A stretch of DNA of 64,000 nt from Mycolicibacterium wolinskyi (GCF_002101965.1 NZ_LQQA01000035.1:62001-126000); one strand, 5' to 3'; counted from the first letter of the stretch, positions 48,194 through 56,423 are shown. The notes: generated from the sequence alone by a model not told the origin. A program made the numbers and translations.

Positions 48194-50415
48194 CCGTCGA
48201 CGAATGGCAGCACACGGCATGCATCCTGTGCGAATGCAACTGCGGCATCGTGGTGCAAGTCCAGGACCGCACACTGGCCAAGATCCGCGGCGACAAACAA
48301 CACCCCGCCTCTCGCGGCTATACCTGCAACAAGGCGCTAAGGCTCGATCACTACCAGAACAACGCCAACCGCCTGACCTCCCCCATGCGGCGACGCGATG
48401 ACGGCAGCTACGAGGAAATCGACTGGGACACCGCGATCGCCGAAGTGGCCGAGGGTTTTCAGCGGATCGCGAAAACCTATGGGGGCGAACGGATCTTCTA
48501 CTACGGCGGCGGCGGGCAAGGCAACCACCTCGGCGGCGCCTACAGCTCGGCATTCCTCAAGACGCTCGGCTCGCGGTACCGCTCCAATGCCCTGGCCCAG
48601 GAGAAAACCGGCGAGGCATGGGTGGATGCCCACCTGTACGGTGGGCACACCCGAGGCGAGTTCGAGCACGCCGAGGTCGCGGTGTTCGTCGGGAAGAACC
48701 CGTGGATGTCGCAGAGTTTTCCGCGGGCCCGGGTGGTGTTGAACGAGATCGCCAACGATCCGGCCCGCTCGATGGTCGTGATCGATCCCGTCGTCACCGA
48801 CACCGCCCGGATGGCCGACTATCACCTACGCGTCCGGCCGGGCGCCGACGCCTGGTGCCTGGCCGCCCTGGCCGCCGTCCTGGTGCAGGAAAATCTCTGC
48901 GACGAAACGTTTCTCGCCGAGCACGTCACCGGGGTGGACGCGGTTCGAGCCGTGCTCGGCGATGTCGACGTCGCCGATTACGCCCGCCGCTGCGGGGTCG
49001 ACGAGCAACTGATCCGGGCCGCCTCGCGCCGCATCGCCGGGGCCGGCAGCGTCGCGGTGTTCGAGGACCTCGGTGTCCAGCAGTCACCCAACTCGACGCT
49101 GTGTTCGTACCTCAACAAACTGCTGTGGATCCTGACCGGCAACTTCGCCAAACGCGGTGCGCAACACCTGCATTCGACGTTCGCACCGTTGTTCAGCACG
49201 GCCGGGGTCGGACGCACGCCGGTCACCGGCGCCCCGGTCATCGCCGGGCTGGTCCCGAGCAATGTCGTGCCGCAGGAGATCCTGACCGATCACCCCGACC
49301 GGTTCCGGGCGATGATCGTCGAGAGCAGCAATCCCGCACATTCGATCGCCGATTCGGCTGCGGTACGCGCTGCGCTCGCCGAGCTCGAGTTCCTGGTGGT
49401 GATCGACGTCGCGATGACCGAGACCGCCCGCCAGGCCCACTACGTGCTGCCCGCCGCCAGCCAGTTCGAGAAACCCGAGGCGACGTTCTTCAATCTGGAA
49501 TTCCCGCACAACACATTTCATCTGCGCCACCGGCTGTTCGAACCGCTCGCGGGCACCTTGCCCGAGCCGGAGATCTGGGCGCGGTTGGTGCGGGCACTCG
49601 GCGTCGTCGACGACGCCGAGCTACGTCCGCTGCGCAAGGCCGCGGCCGACGGTCTCGCCGCGTTCACCGCGGAGTTTCTCGCCACTGTGTCCTCGAACCC
49701 CGCGCTGACGAAGGTGCTGCCGTACGTGCTCTACGAAACCCTGGGCGCGGCGCTGCCCGACGGCCTCGCCGGTGCTGCCGCGTTGTGGGGCCTGGCCCAG
49801 AAGGCCGCGATGACCTACCCGGACGCCGTGCGCCGCGCCGGACATACCGACGGCAACGCACTGTTCGAGGCGATTCTCACGCAGCGGTCCGGCGTGACGT
49901 TCACCGTTCACGAATACGCCGATGACTTCAGCCTGATCGGTCATCCCGACCACAAGATCGCGCTGGCCATGCCCGAGATGCTCGACGAGATCCGGGCACT
50001 GCGCGCCGATCGGCCGCCACTGACCAGCCGCGAGTTCCCGATCGTGCTGTCGGCCGGCGAACGTCGCGCATACACCGCCAACGACATCATCCGGGACCCG
50101 GCGTGGCGCAAACGCGATACCGATGGGGCCTTGCGGGTGAGCGTCGAGGATGCCGACGCGCTCGGCCTCGTGGACGGCGGCCGTGCCCTGGTCACCACGG
50201 CGGCCGGCAGCGCCGAGGCGAGTGTCGAGATCAGCGAAACGATGCTGCCCGGCCACGCCTCGTTGCCCAACGGCTACGGCCTCGACTATTCCGACGGCGG
50301 GAAGGTGACCGTGCCGGGAGTGGCGCCCAACGCACTCACCTCCACCGAATGGCGCGACGCCTTCGCCGGAACACCGTGGCACAAGCACGTTCCGGCCCGT
50401 ATCGAGCGGGTGTAG
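48190..50415 (+). CDS. Molybdopterin (bis-MGD) oxidoreductase
   Basis: GTG 48190 overlaps the TetR stop and gives 741 residues. The N-terminal [4Fe-4S] motif is C-x2-C-x3-C (ACILCECNCGI) with the fourth Cys in YTCNKAL. Next come the molybdopterin domains (DWDTAIAEVAEGFQRIAKTYGG, AEVAVFVGKNPWMSQSFPRARVV) and the C-terminal dinucleotide-binding domain (LSAGERRAYTANDIIRDPAW, LPNGYGLDY). No twin-arginine signal is present, so it is cytosolic. It belongs to the DMSO reductase family, possibly near formate dehydrogenase-like or sterol C25-type enzymes, but no partner subunits are beside it. The substrate is unknown; the setting suggests a role in degrading a hydrophobic compound. Confidence 0.88.
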   Translation: MTVDEWQHTACILCECNCGIVVQVQDRTLAKIRGDKQHPASRGYTCNKALRLDHYQNNANRLTSPMRRRDDGSYEEIDWDTAIAEVAEGFQRIAKTYGGERIFYYGGGGQGNHLGGAYSSAFLKTLGSRYRSNALAQEKTGEAWVDAHLYGGHTRGEFEHAEVAVFVGKNPWMSQSFPRARVVLNEIANDPARSMVVIDPVVTDTARMADYHLRVRPGADAWCLAALAAVLVQENLCDETFLAEHVTGVDAVRAVLGDVDVADYARRCGVDEQLIRAASRRIAGAGSVAVFEDLGVQQSPNSTLCSYLNKLLWILTGNFAKRGAQHLHSTFAPLFSTAGVGRTPVTGAPVIAGLVPSNVVPQEILTDHPDRFRAMIVESSNPAHSIADSAAVRAALAELEFLVVIDVAMTETARQAHYVLPAASQFEKPEATFFNLEFPHNTFHLRHRLFEPLAGTLPEPEIWARLVRALGVVDDAELRPLRKAAADGLAAFTAEFLATVSSNPALTKVLPYVLYETLGAALPDGLAGAAALWGLAQKAAMTYPDAVRRAGHTDGNALFEAILTQRSGVTFTVHEYADDFSLIGHPDHKIALAMPEMLDEIRALRADRPPLTSREFPIVLSAGERRAYTANDIIRDPAWRKRDTDGALRVSVEDADALGLVDGGRALVTTAAGSAEASVEISETMLPGHASLPNGYGLDYSDGGKVTVPGVAPNALTSTEWRDAFAGTPWHKHVPARIERV

Positions 50416-50418
50416 CCG

Positions 50419-50823
50419 CTAGGCGGGCGGTGGAGGAGGTTGCGGACCGGGCGCGACGCCGGGTGGGGGCGGCGCCGCCGGATCGAGGGGACGCTGCGTC
50501 AGCAGGAAAAGCGCTTCGTTGAAGCTGACGTCCTGGGTCTGCATGGCGTGCCAGATGTCACGCAGATACGACACCCCGCGGCCCTGTTGCCCGCCGACCG
50601 GGACATCGGTCGTCCCCGGCGGTAGGTTCTGCAGGCTCGGCAGATGCGGCGTGCCTTCCGCCGTGCTCGCGAGGTCCGCAGCCGGCGGCTCGACGATCGC
50701 GGGTGCCGGTGGTGGCGGCGGTGCCGGGTCGGCTGCCGCCGATGACGCCGTCACGACGGCGGCCAGGCTCGCGCCACAGCAGATGGCGACGCCAGCTGCG
50801 CTTCTGATAATCCTGCTGTGCAC
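50419..50823 (-). CDS. Small exported proline-rich protein, 134 aa
   Basis: GTG 50823 is preceded by AGGGGGA and gives a proper signal peptide (SRIIRSAAGVAICCGASLAAVVTASSAAA). The mature part begins with a proline-rich segment, then a short folded part (GRGVSYLRDIWHAMQTQDVSFNEALFLLTQRPLD), and ends in a second proline-rich tail. I know no function; short helical cores with proline tails are common in exported mycobacterial proteins. It is divergent from the P450 gene, and KstR-type operator 3 lies in the shared promoter, 92 bases upstream of this start. Confidence 0.7.
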   Translation of the reverse strand: MHSRIIRSAAGVAICCGASLAAVVTASSAAADPAPPPPPAPAIVEPPAADLASTAEGTPHLPSLQNLPPGTTDVPVGGQQGRGVSYLRDIWHAMQTQDVSFNEALFLLTQRPLDPAAPPPPGVAPGPQPPPPPA

Positions 50824-50914
50824 CGCAATCCCCCTTCGTCCAGGCTTTTCTGTTCTTTCCCCGGACCAAGCCGGAGTGTTACAGCTGTGGCGGATGTTCT
50901 CTTGAGTTATCCAG

Positions 50915-50928
50915 TGGAACACGTTTCA
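50915..50928. promoter_or_regulatory. KstR-type operator 3 (CYP125-family promoter)
   Basis: TGGAACACGTTTCA matches TnnAACnnGTTnnA at every fixed base. It lies between the divergent starts at 50823 and 51039, 111 bases before the P450 start, so it may control both genes. Confidence 0.8.
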
Positions 50929-51038
50929 GAACAACGCGCCCGGAGTTTCGAAGAGTTTGAGAAACCTCCGGCGAACACGCCGTTCCTTGGTGTAGCTATT
51001 GATCACGTGAACTAGACGCCGTACCAAGGAGAACCCCT

Positions 51039-52313
51039 GTGGTCATGAGCGAACCTGCCCTTCACCTGCCTGCCGGCTTCGACTTCACCGATCCCGACAT
51101 CTACGCCGAACGGTTGCCCGTCGAGGAACTCGCCGAGATGCGCAAGCTCGCACCGATCTGGTGGAACGAGCAACCGCTGGGAACCGGTGGTTTCGACGAC
51201 GGTGGGTTCTGGGTCGTGACCAAACACAAGGACGTGAAGGAGGTGTCGCTGCGCAGCGACGTGTTCTCGAGCCTGGAGAAGACCGCACTTCCCCGTTACC
51301 GCGAGGGCACCATCCCGCAGCAGATCGACCAGGGCAAGTTCGTGCTGCTCAACATGGACGCTCCGCACCACACCCATCTGCGCAAGATCATCTCGCGCGC
51401 CTTCACACCCCGAGCGGTCGAACGCCTGCGCGACGACCTTGCCGAGCGGGCACGCACCATCGTCCGGACCGCGGCTGCCGAGGGCCGCGGAGATTTCGTC
51501 GAACAGGTGTCGTGCGAACTGCCACTGCAAGCCATCGCGGGGCTGATGGGTGTCCCCCAGGAGGACCGCAAGAAGTTGTTCGACTGGTCCAATCAGATGG
51601 TCGGCGACCAGGATCCGGAGTTCGCCAACAACGACGCCATGAGTGCCTCGGTCGAATTGATCATGTACGGCATGAACATGGCGGCCGAGCGGGCGAAGAA
51701 TCCCGGCGATGATCTCGTCACCAAGCTCGTGCAGGCCGACGTCGAGGGCCACAAGCTGTCCGACGACGAGTTCGGGTTCTTCGTCATCCTGCTCGCCGTG
51801 GCCGGGAACGAGACGACCCGCAATTCGATCACCCAGGGCATGATGGCGTTCACCGACCATCCCGATCAATGGGAACTCTTCAAGCGCGAGCGGCCCGCCA
51901 CGGCGGCCGACGAGATCGTGCGATGGGCGACGCCGGTGACATCGTTTCAGCGCACCGCGCTCGAGGACACCGAACTGTCGGGAGTACCCATCAAGAAGGG
52001 GCAGCGGGTGGTCATGTTCTACCGCTCGGCGAACTTCGACGAGGAAGTCTTCGAAGATCCGTTCTCCTTCAACATCTTGCGGGACCCGAATCCCCACGTC
52101 GGCTTCGGCGGCACGGGCGCGCACTATTGCATCGGCGCGAATCTCGCGCGGATGACGATCGACCTGATGTTCAACGCGATCGCCGATGAGATGCCCGACC
52201 TCACGCCGCTGTCGCCCCCGGAACGGCTGCGGTCGGGCTGGCTCAACGGCATCAAACATTGGCAGGTCGACTACCGGGGCGAGGCCGGCGCGAAATGTCC
52301 TGTCGCACACTAG
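51039..52313 (+). CDS. Cytochrome P450, CYP125 family (steroid C26-hydroxylase)
   Basis: This 424-residue P450 starts at GTG 51039 with AAGGAG seven bases upstream. It has the I-helix VAGNETTRNSITQGMMAF, the ExxR in DEIVRWATPVTSF, and the heme Cys364 in HVGFGGTGAHYCIGANLARM. Long stretches match M. tuberculosis CYP125A1 as I recall it (PPGFDFTDPDIYAERLPV, FVEQVSCELPLQAIAGLMGVPQEDR, ERLRSGWLNGIKHWQVDY). CYP125 enzymes oxidise the sterol side chain at C26 to start its degradation. The gene order relative to eis fits M. smegmatis CYP125A4, described as preferring 7-alpha-hydroxylated sterols. A KstR-type operator is upstream. Confidence 0.93.
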   Translation: MVMSEPALHLPAGFDFTDPDIYAERLPVEELAEMRKLAPIWWNEQPLGTGGFDDGGFWVVTKHKDVKEVSLRSDVFSSLEKTALPRYREGTIPQQIDQGKFVLLNMDAPHHTHLRKIISRAFTPRAVERLRDDLAERARTIVRTAAAEGRGDFVEQVSCELPLQAIAGLMGVPQEDRKKLFDWSNQMVGDQDPEFANNDAMSASVELIMYGMNMAAERAKNPGDDLVTKLVQADVEGHKLSDDEFGFFVILLAVAGNETTRNSITQGMMAFTDHPDQWELFKRERPATAADEIVRWATPVTSFQRTALEDTELSGVPIKKGQRVVMFYRSANFDEEVFEDPFSFNILRDPNPHVGFGGTGAHYCIGANLARMTIDLMFNAIADEMPDLTPLSPPERLRSGWLNGIKHWQVDYRGEAGAKCPVAH

Positions 52314-52608
52314 TGCTCGGATAGTCGATGATGGATCGCCAGTAGTCTTCCGGGATTTCGGTGTTCGACCGGAGCACCATCGCGAGCCCGGTCGCCATCG
52401 CGATGCCAAGCAACCCGAGCCACAGGCCGGCCAGGGCGATCACGATCCACAAGACCGTCGTCAGCGTCGGCCACGGCGATACCACCGCGAGAACCGGTGC
52501 GAAGAAGAACCCGGTGCCCACGTACCACGCCGAGCCGGACCGATCCGCGGCCATCACGAACCGAAGCCACCGGGGAATCGGACGTGTGGATTGCTGTGCC
52601 GCTTGCAT
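52252..52608 (-). CDS. Small two-helix membrane protein, 118 aa
   Basis: ATG 52608 is preceded by GAGGAGG. The protein has two hydrophobic segments (YVGTGFFFAPVLAVVSPWPTLTTVLWIVIALAGLWLGLLGIAMATGLAMVL, about residues 28-78) and a hydrophilic basic C terminus. I do not recognise a family. Its 3' end overlaps the end of the P450 gene on the other strand by 62 bases. The overlapping tail (SVRQDISRRPRPGSRPANV) looks non-conserved, so a recent loss of an earlier stop is possible. Confidence 0.6.
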   Translation of the reverse strand: MQAAQQSTRPIPRWLRFVMAADRSGSAWYVGTGFFFAPVLAVVSPWPTLTTVLWIVIALAGLWLGLLGIAMATGLAMVLRSNTEIPEDYWRSIIDYPSTSVRQDISRRPRPGSRPANV

Positions 52609-52701
52609 CGTCGCCTCCTCATATTCGTCGACGACTCCACCGTCCCGCCTGCGGGGTAATCGGCACAATTACCCGAGAGGTAGTGGCAGCCCCGACCGCG
52701 G

Positions 52702-53493
52702 ATGGGTGACACTCAGCTGGTGACCACCATCGCCCCCCAGACACCGATCGGTCCGCTCATGCGCGAGTGGCGGCAGCGCCGCCGGATCAGTCAGCTCGAC
52801 CTGGCAATCGAGGCAGACGTCTCGGCGCGGCATGTCAGCTTCATCGAGACCGGTCGGTCCGTCCCGAGCCGCGCGATGGTGCTGCGTCTCGCCGAAGTGC
52901 TCGATGTGCCGTTGCGCGAACAGAATCAACTGCTGCTGGCGGCGGGCTTGGCACCGGTGTACACCGAGCGGACACTCGACGACCCCGACATGGCCGCCGT
53001 GCGGGAAGGCGTCAGTCGCGTGCTGGAGGCCTACAACCCATATCCCTGCGTGGTGATCGATCGCGGATGGAATCTGTTGCAGGCCAACGCCGGTGCCGGG
53101 GTCATGCTGGACGGGGTCGCACAGCACCTGCTGGCCGAGCCGAATGCACTGCGCATCACCTTGCATCCCGAGGGCATGGCACCGCGTATTCGCAACCTTG
53201 CCGAATGGCGTCACCATCTCATCACCCGGCTGCGCCGCGAGGTGGCGGTGAGCGGTTCGGCCGAGCTGGCCGACCTTCTTGCCGAAATCGAGTCCTACCC
53301 GGGCGGGATGGCGCCGGTGCGCGATCTGGGCGGCGTGGTGGTGCCACTGGAGTTGGCCACACCTGACGGAGACACCCTCACCTTCCTCTCGACCGTGACC
53401 ACCTTCGGCACCGCGCTCGATCTCACCGCCGCTGAGCTCAGCATCGAGGCGTTCCTGCCCGCCGACGAACAGACCGCTGCCGCGTTGCGCTGA
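52702..53493 (+). CDS. XRE family regulator with MmyB-like ligand domain
   Basis: This 263-residue protein has an N-terminal Cro/C1-type HTH (PLMREWRQRRRISQLDLAIEADVSARHVSFIETGRSVPSRAMVLRLAEVLDVPLREQNQLLLAAG) and a C-terminal PAS-like MmyB domain (YPCVVIDRGWNLLQANAGAGVMLDGV). MmyB-type regulators in actinobacteria respond to acyl-type ligands and often control neighbouring dehydrogenase genes. None is adjacent here; the divergent small membrane gene lies 93 bases upstream and is one candidate target. The ATG at 52702 is the best start. Confidence 0.88.
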   Translation: MGDTQLVTTIAPQTPIGPLMREWRQRRRISQLDLAIEADVSARHVSFIETGRSVPSRAMVLRLAEVLDVPLREQNQLLLAAGLAPVYTERTLDDPDMAAVREGVSRVLEAYNPYPCVVIDRGWNLLQANAGAGVMLDGVAQHLLAEPNALRITLHPEGMAPRIRNLAEWRHHLITRLRREVAVSGSAELADLLAEIESYPGGMAPVRDLGGVVVPLELATPDGDTLTFLSTVTTFGTALDLTAAELSIEAFLPADEQTAAALR

Positions 53494-53508
53494 CCGGCAG
53501 TTCGGAAC

Positions 53509-53519
53509 TGGTCTGACCA
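53509..53519. promoter_or_regulatory. GntR/FadR-type operator upstream of the GntR gene
   Basis: TGGTCTGACCA is a perfect 11-bp palindrome that fits the FadR-subfamily consensus TnGTnnnACnA. It ends 36 bases before ATG 53556, so autoregulation is likely. Confidence 0.75.
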
Positions 53520-53527
53520 CTTGACCT

Positions 53528-53539
53528 CTTACCGGTAAG
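53528..53539. promoter_or_regulatory. Second palindrome CTTACCGGTAAG in the GntR promoter
   Basis: This perfect 12-bp palindrome is 8 bases after the TGGTCTGACCA element and ends 16 bases before ATG 53556. It has a different half-site, so it may belong to another regulator or be the initiator region. Confidence 0.5.
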
Positions 53540-53555
53540 GCGGCACCATGAGTCC

Positions 53556-54278
53556 ATGGCCCTGCAACCGGTGAACCGGCGATCCGTCCCCGAGGACGTG
53601 TTCGACCAGATCATTTCCGAGGTACTGAGCGGCGAGATGCAACCCGGCGAGTCGCTGCCGAGTGAGCGAAAGCTCGCCGAGGTTCTCGGAGTGTCGCGCC
53701 CCGCGGTACGCGAGGCCATCAAGCGCCTGACCGCCGCAGGCCTGGTCGAGGTGCGCCAGGGGGACGCCACGACGGTGCGGGACTTTCGCCGGCATGCCGG
53801 ACTCGACCTTCTACCGCGCCTGCTCTTCCGGGCGGGTGAACTCGACATCTCGGTGGTCCGGAGCATTCTGGAGACTCGGCTGCACAACGGCCCCAAGGTC
53901 GCCGAGCTCGCCGCGCAACGCAGGCAGCCCGAGATGCCCGACCTTCTGAACGAGACGCTCGGTGCCCTCGAGTCCGAACCGGACCCCATCGAACAACAAC
54001 GTCATGCGATGACGTTCTGGGATCACGTGGTCGACGGCGCGGATTCGATCGCATTCCGGTTGATGTTCAACACTCTTCGCGAGACATACGAGCCCGTGCT
54101 GCCGGCACTCGCCACGCTGATGGCCGAGGAGGTAGGCCGGCCGGAGGCGTACCGACGCGTCGCCGACGCCATCGCGGCGGGCGACGCCGCCGCGGCCCGG
54201 CAAGCCGCCCACGAACTTCTCGAACCGGCTACCGGCGCACTGCTGGGCGCCCTGGAGGCATTGGAGGAAAACCGATGA
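53556..54278 (+). CDS. GntR family regulator (FadR subfamily)
   Basis: This 240-residue regulator has the GntR winged helix at residues 10-75 (SVPEDVFDQIISEVLSGEMQPGESLPSERKLAEVLGVSRPAVREAIKRLTAAGLVEVRQG) and an all-helical FadR-type (FCD/FadR C) effector domain with candidate ligand histidines. It binds probably the TGGTCTGACCA element in its own promoter. Its stop overlaps the ATG of the downstream fatty-acid hydroxylase-like gene (ATGA), so that enzyme is the likely regulated partner. The effector could be a fatty acid, acyl-CoA or carboxylate. Confidence 0.9.
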   Translation: MALQPVNRRSVPEDVFDQIISEVLSGEMQPGESLPSERKLAEVLGVSRPAVREAIKRLTAAGLVEVRQGDATTVRDFRRHAGLDLLPRLLFRAGELDISVVRSILETRLHNGPKVAELAAQRRQPEMPDLLNETLGALESEPDPIEQQRHAMTFWDHVVDGADSIAFRLMFNTLRETYEPVLPALATLMAEEVGRPEAYRRVADAIAAGDAAAARQAAHELLEPATGALLGALEALEENR

Positions 54279-54931
54279 CCCGCAAGGGATTCACGCTGGG
54301 CGATGCCGCTCGCGAGTTCATCAGGCACCCCTCCCCCTGGATGATCGGTGGCACGCTAGTGGTTTCGGCGACCGCGCGCATCGCTCTCGGCGACTGGCAG
54401 TTGACCGACGCCGTCGTACCCGTGGTGATGCTCGCGGTGTTCCCCCTGTTCGAATGGATCATCCACGTATTCGTATTGCACTGGCGCCCACGGAGATTCG
54501 GTCGTATCACGGTTGACTCGATACTCGCGCGCGACCATCGTAGGCACCACGTCGACCCGCGCGACATCCCGTTGATCTTCATCCCGTGGCGAGCCCTGCT
54601 GTGGGTGTTGCCGCTTGCGGTGGCGATTGCGGTGCTGGCGTTCCCTCGGCTGGAACTCGGCCTGACATTTCTGACGTTCTTGACGGTTCTAGGGCTGGGA
54701 TACGAATGGTGCCACTATTTGATCCACAGCGACTACAAGCCCAAAACCGCCGTTTACCGGGCGATATGGCGCAATCACCGAAATCACCACTACAAGAACG
54801 AGCACTTCTGGTTCACCGTGACGAGCACGGGCACCGCAGACCGGATACTGGGCACCTACCCCGACCCGGCTACCGTGGCCACCTCACCGACAGCCAAGAA
54901 CCTGCACGCGGCCGCTACGCCCGCACGATGA
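54275..54931 (+). CDS. Fatty-acid hydroxylase / sterol desaturase superfamily membrane protein
   Basis: This 218-residue protein has about four membrane segments and the eight-histidine di-iron pattern: EWIIHVFVLHW, DHRRHHVDP, EWCHYLIHSDY and RNHRNHHYKNEHFWF. This superfamily hydroxylates or desaturates lipids at the membrane. The start overlaps the GntR stop by four bases, indicating translational coupling. Its 3' end overlaps the 3' end of ldtA on the other strand by 17 bases. Substrate is unknown; a fatty acid, mycolate precursor or carotenoid is possible. Confidence 0.88.
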   Translation: MTRKGFTLGDAAREFIRHPSPWMIGGTLVVSATARIALGDWQLTDAVVPVVMLAVFPLFEWIIHVFVLHWRPRRFGRITVDSILARDHRRHHVDPRDIPLIFIPWRALLWVLPLAVAIAVLAFPRLELGLTFLTFLTVLGLGYEWCHYLIHSDYKPKTAVYRAIWRNHRNHHYKNEHFWFTVTSTGTADRILGTYPDPATVATSPTAKNLHAAATPAR

Positions 54932-55694
54932 TCGGATCGCCCACGCTGACCGTGTCGAAGTACCAGGCTGCGTTGTCCGGGCTGAGGTTGATGCACCCGT
55001 GGCTGACGTTCGCATAGCCCTGCGATCCCACCGACCACGGCGCACCGTGCACATACACCCCGCCCCACGTCACGCGCACCGCGTCGTTGACAGTGAGTTT
55101 GTAGCCCTCGGGATCGCTCAGCGGAATGCCGATGGTCCGCGAATCCATCACCACGACAGGTTCTTTGGACAGCGCGGTGAACGTGCCGGTGGGTGTCGGG
55201 AACTTGGGCTTGCCCATGGATGCCGGCATCTCGCGCACCACCTCGTCATCGATACTGACGGTGAAGGTGTGCGCGTCGATGTCGGCGACGCCGACCACCG
55301 CGGCACCCGTCTCGAAGCTCGTCTTCGCGCCGCCCGCGGCGACGGAGATGCTCGAATGCGCCGGCCAGAACTGATCGGGTGTCCACTGCATGACATCGTC
55401 ACTGAGCCAGGTGAACTCCCCGGTCGGGGTGCTCGTCGAGGACACCCGCAGGCTCTTCTCGGCTGCCTGGCGATCGGTCACCGGCGCGGTGAAGGTGACG
55501 GTCACGGGGTGTGCGACACCCACCACGTCGCCCGCGGCCGGCTCGATCTTGGCTGCGGTGGCGCCGGTGCTGACACCGGCTTGTGCGACGTTAACCGAGG
55601 CTGCGAGAGCGAGGACGGCGACGCCGACCGCCGCAAACACCTTCAGTACCGAGACACGAACTGTCCTCGTCGTGGGCGATGGTGTGCTCAGCAT
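54915..55694 (-). CDS. ldtA: L,D-transpeptidase (LdtA/LdtMt1-like)
   Basis: From ATG 55694 this is a 259-residue exported enzyme: signal peptide to about residue 40, an Ig-like domain (VVGVAHPVTVTFTAPVTDRQAAEKSLRVS), then a YkuD catalytic domain with VYVHGAPWSVGSQGYANVSHGCINLSPDNAAWYFD, including the nucleophile Cys in SHGCINLS and the catalytic histidines. It is close in sequence to M. tuberculosis LdtMt1 (Rv0116c) as I recall it. It makes 3-3 cross-links in peptidoglycan and is a target of carbapenems. A TACACT -10 element six bases before the ATG suggests a leaderless transcript. Confidence 0.93.
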   Translation of the reverse strand: MLSTPSPTTRTVRVSVLKVFAAVGVAVLALAASVNVAQAGVSTGATAAKIEPAAGDVVGVAHPVTVTFTAPVTDRQAAEKSLRVSSTSTPTGEFTWLSDDVMQWTPDQFWPAHSSISVAAGGAKTSFETGAAVVGVADIDAHTFTVSIDDEVVREMPASMGKPKFPTPTGTFTALSKEPVVVMDSRTIGIPLSDPEGYKLTVNDAVRVTWGGVYVHGAPWSVGSQGYANVSHGCINLSPDNAAWYFDTVSVGDPIIVRA

Positions 55695-55700
55695 TCCTCC

Positions 55701-55706
55701 AGTGTA
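55701..55706 (-). promoter_or_regulatory. -10 element of ldtA (leaderless start)
   Basis: On the minus strand TACACT is followed by GGAGGA and then the ATG at 55694. A TSS about seven bases after the -10 box falls on the start codon. The adjoining GGAGGA is too close to the ATG to be a useful ribosome site. Confidence 0.55.
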
Positions 55707-55820
55707 GGTCGTGGCGCGATCGGCACCGGTCAGGCGCGACTCGGCACCGGCCGGCGCGACGTCAGGATCACGGCGGGAGTTGCCCATGGTCACTTCATCG
55801 ACACGTCCTGCCAGAACGTT

Positions 55821-56423
55821 TCATCCAAGCTCGACCCGCGCTCGGGCGGCACTGCGGCCATGCGCCATCAACGCATATCCGAAGCCGACGAAAACCAGCC
55901 CGAGCAGGCCGACGTTGGCCAGTACACCGAGGTTGCCGACGGCATCCGGATCGAGGAAGTAGTACGGCACCCGGCGCCCGGCGCTGCTCAACACCAGCAA
56001 CGCGAGCCCGACGTAGGCGGCGGGATAGAGCAGCCAGATCAATGGTTGCCACCATCGAATACTGCCCTGAGCGTCACCGACCAGAAGCCACTCGGCGACG
56101 GCCAGCAGGGGCACCAGGACGTGCAAGAGCAGATTGGCCGGGGTGTATCCCATGCTCGCCTCGGTGAGAAAGAGATTCCAGATGACGCCGGCGACCAACA
56201 CGTAGACCACGACCGCGCCGCGCAAACCCGCTCTGGCGTCGGCCCGCCGCGAGACCAGCGTCCAGACATAGAACGCGGCCGCAAGCAGATTGGCCTGGTA
56301 GGTGAAGGTGATCAGCCGCCACACGACCCCCGACCGCGTCGTGGTCTCGACCAGCACGATGGCCGCCACCACAGCTGCGACGATGCAGATCCGCAACCCC
56401 GTCCGCACCGCAGCTGGATTCAC
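55821..56423 (-). CDS. Pr6Pr-like polytopic membrane protein
   Basis: From GTG 56423 this is a 200-residue membrane protein with about six hydrophobic segments: ICIVAAVVAAIVLVETT, FTYQANLLAAAFYVWTLV, VVVYVLVAGVIWNLFL, ANLLLHVLVPLLAVAEWLLV, PLIWLLYPAAYVGLALLVL, and VLANVGLLGLVFVGFGYAL. The FTYQANL and HVLVPLLAVAEWLL pattern belongs to the Pr6Pr/FAR-17a-like family of no proven bacterial function. It sits between ldtA and a DUF7159-like gene on the same strand. The longer in-frame extension is arginine/proline-rich shadow sequence from the next gene. Confidence 0.75.
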   Translation of the reverse strand: MNPAAVRTGLRICIVAAVVAAIVLVETTTRSGVVWRLITFTYQANLLAAAFYVWTLVSRRADARAGLRGAVVVYVLVAGVIWNLFLTEASMGYTPANLLLHVLVPLLAVAEWLLVGDAQGSIRWWQPLIWLLYPAAYVGLALLVLSSAGRRVPYYFLDPDAVGNLGVLANVGLLGLVFVGFGYALMAHGRSAARARVELG

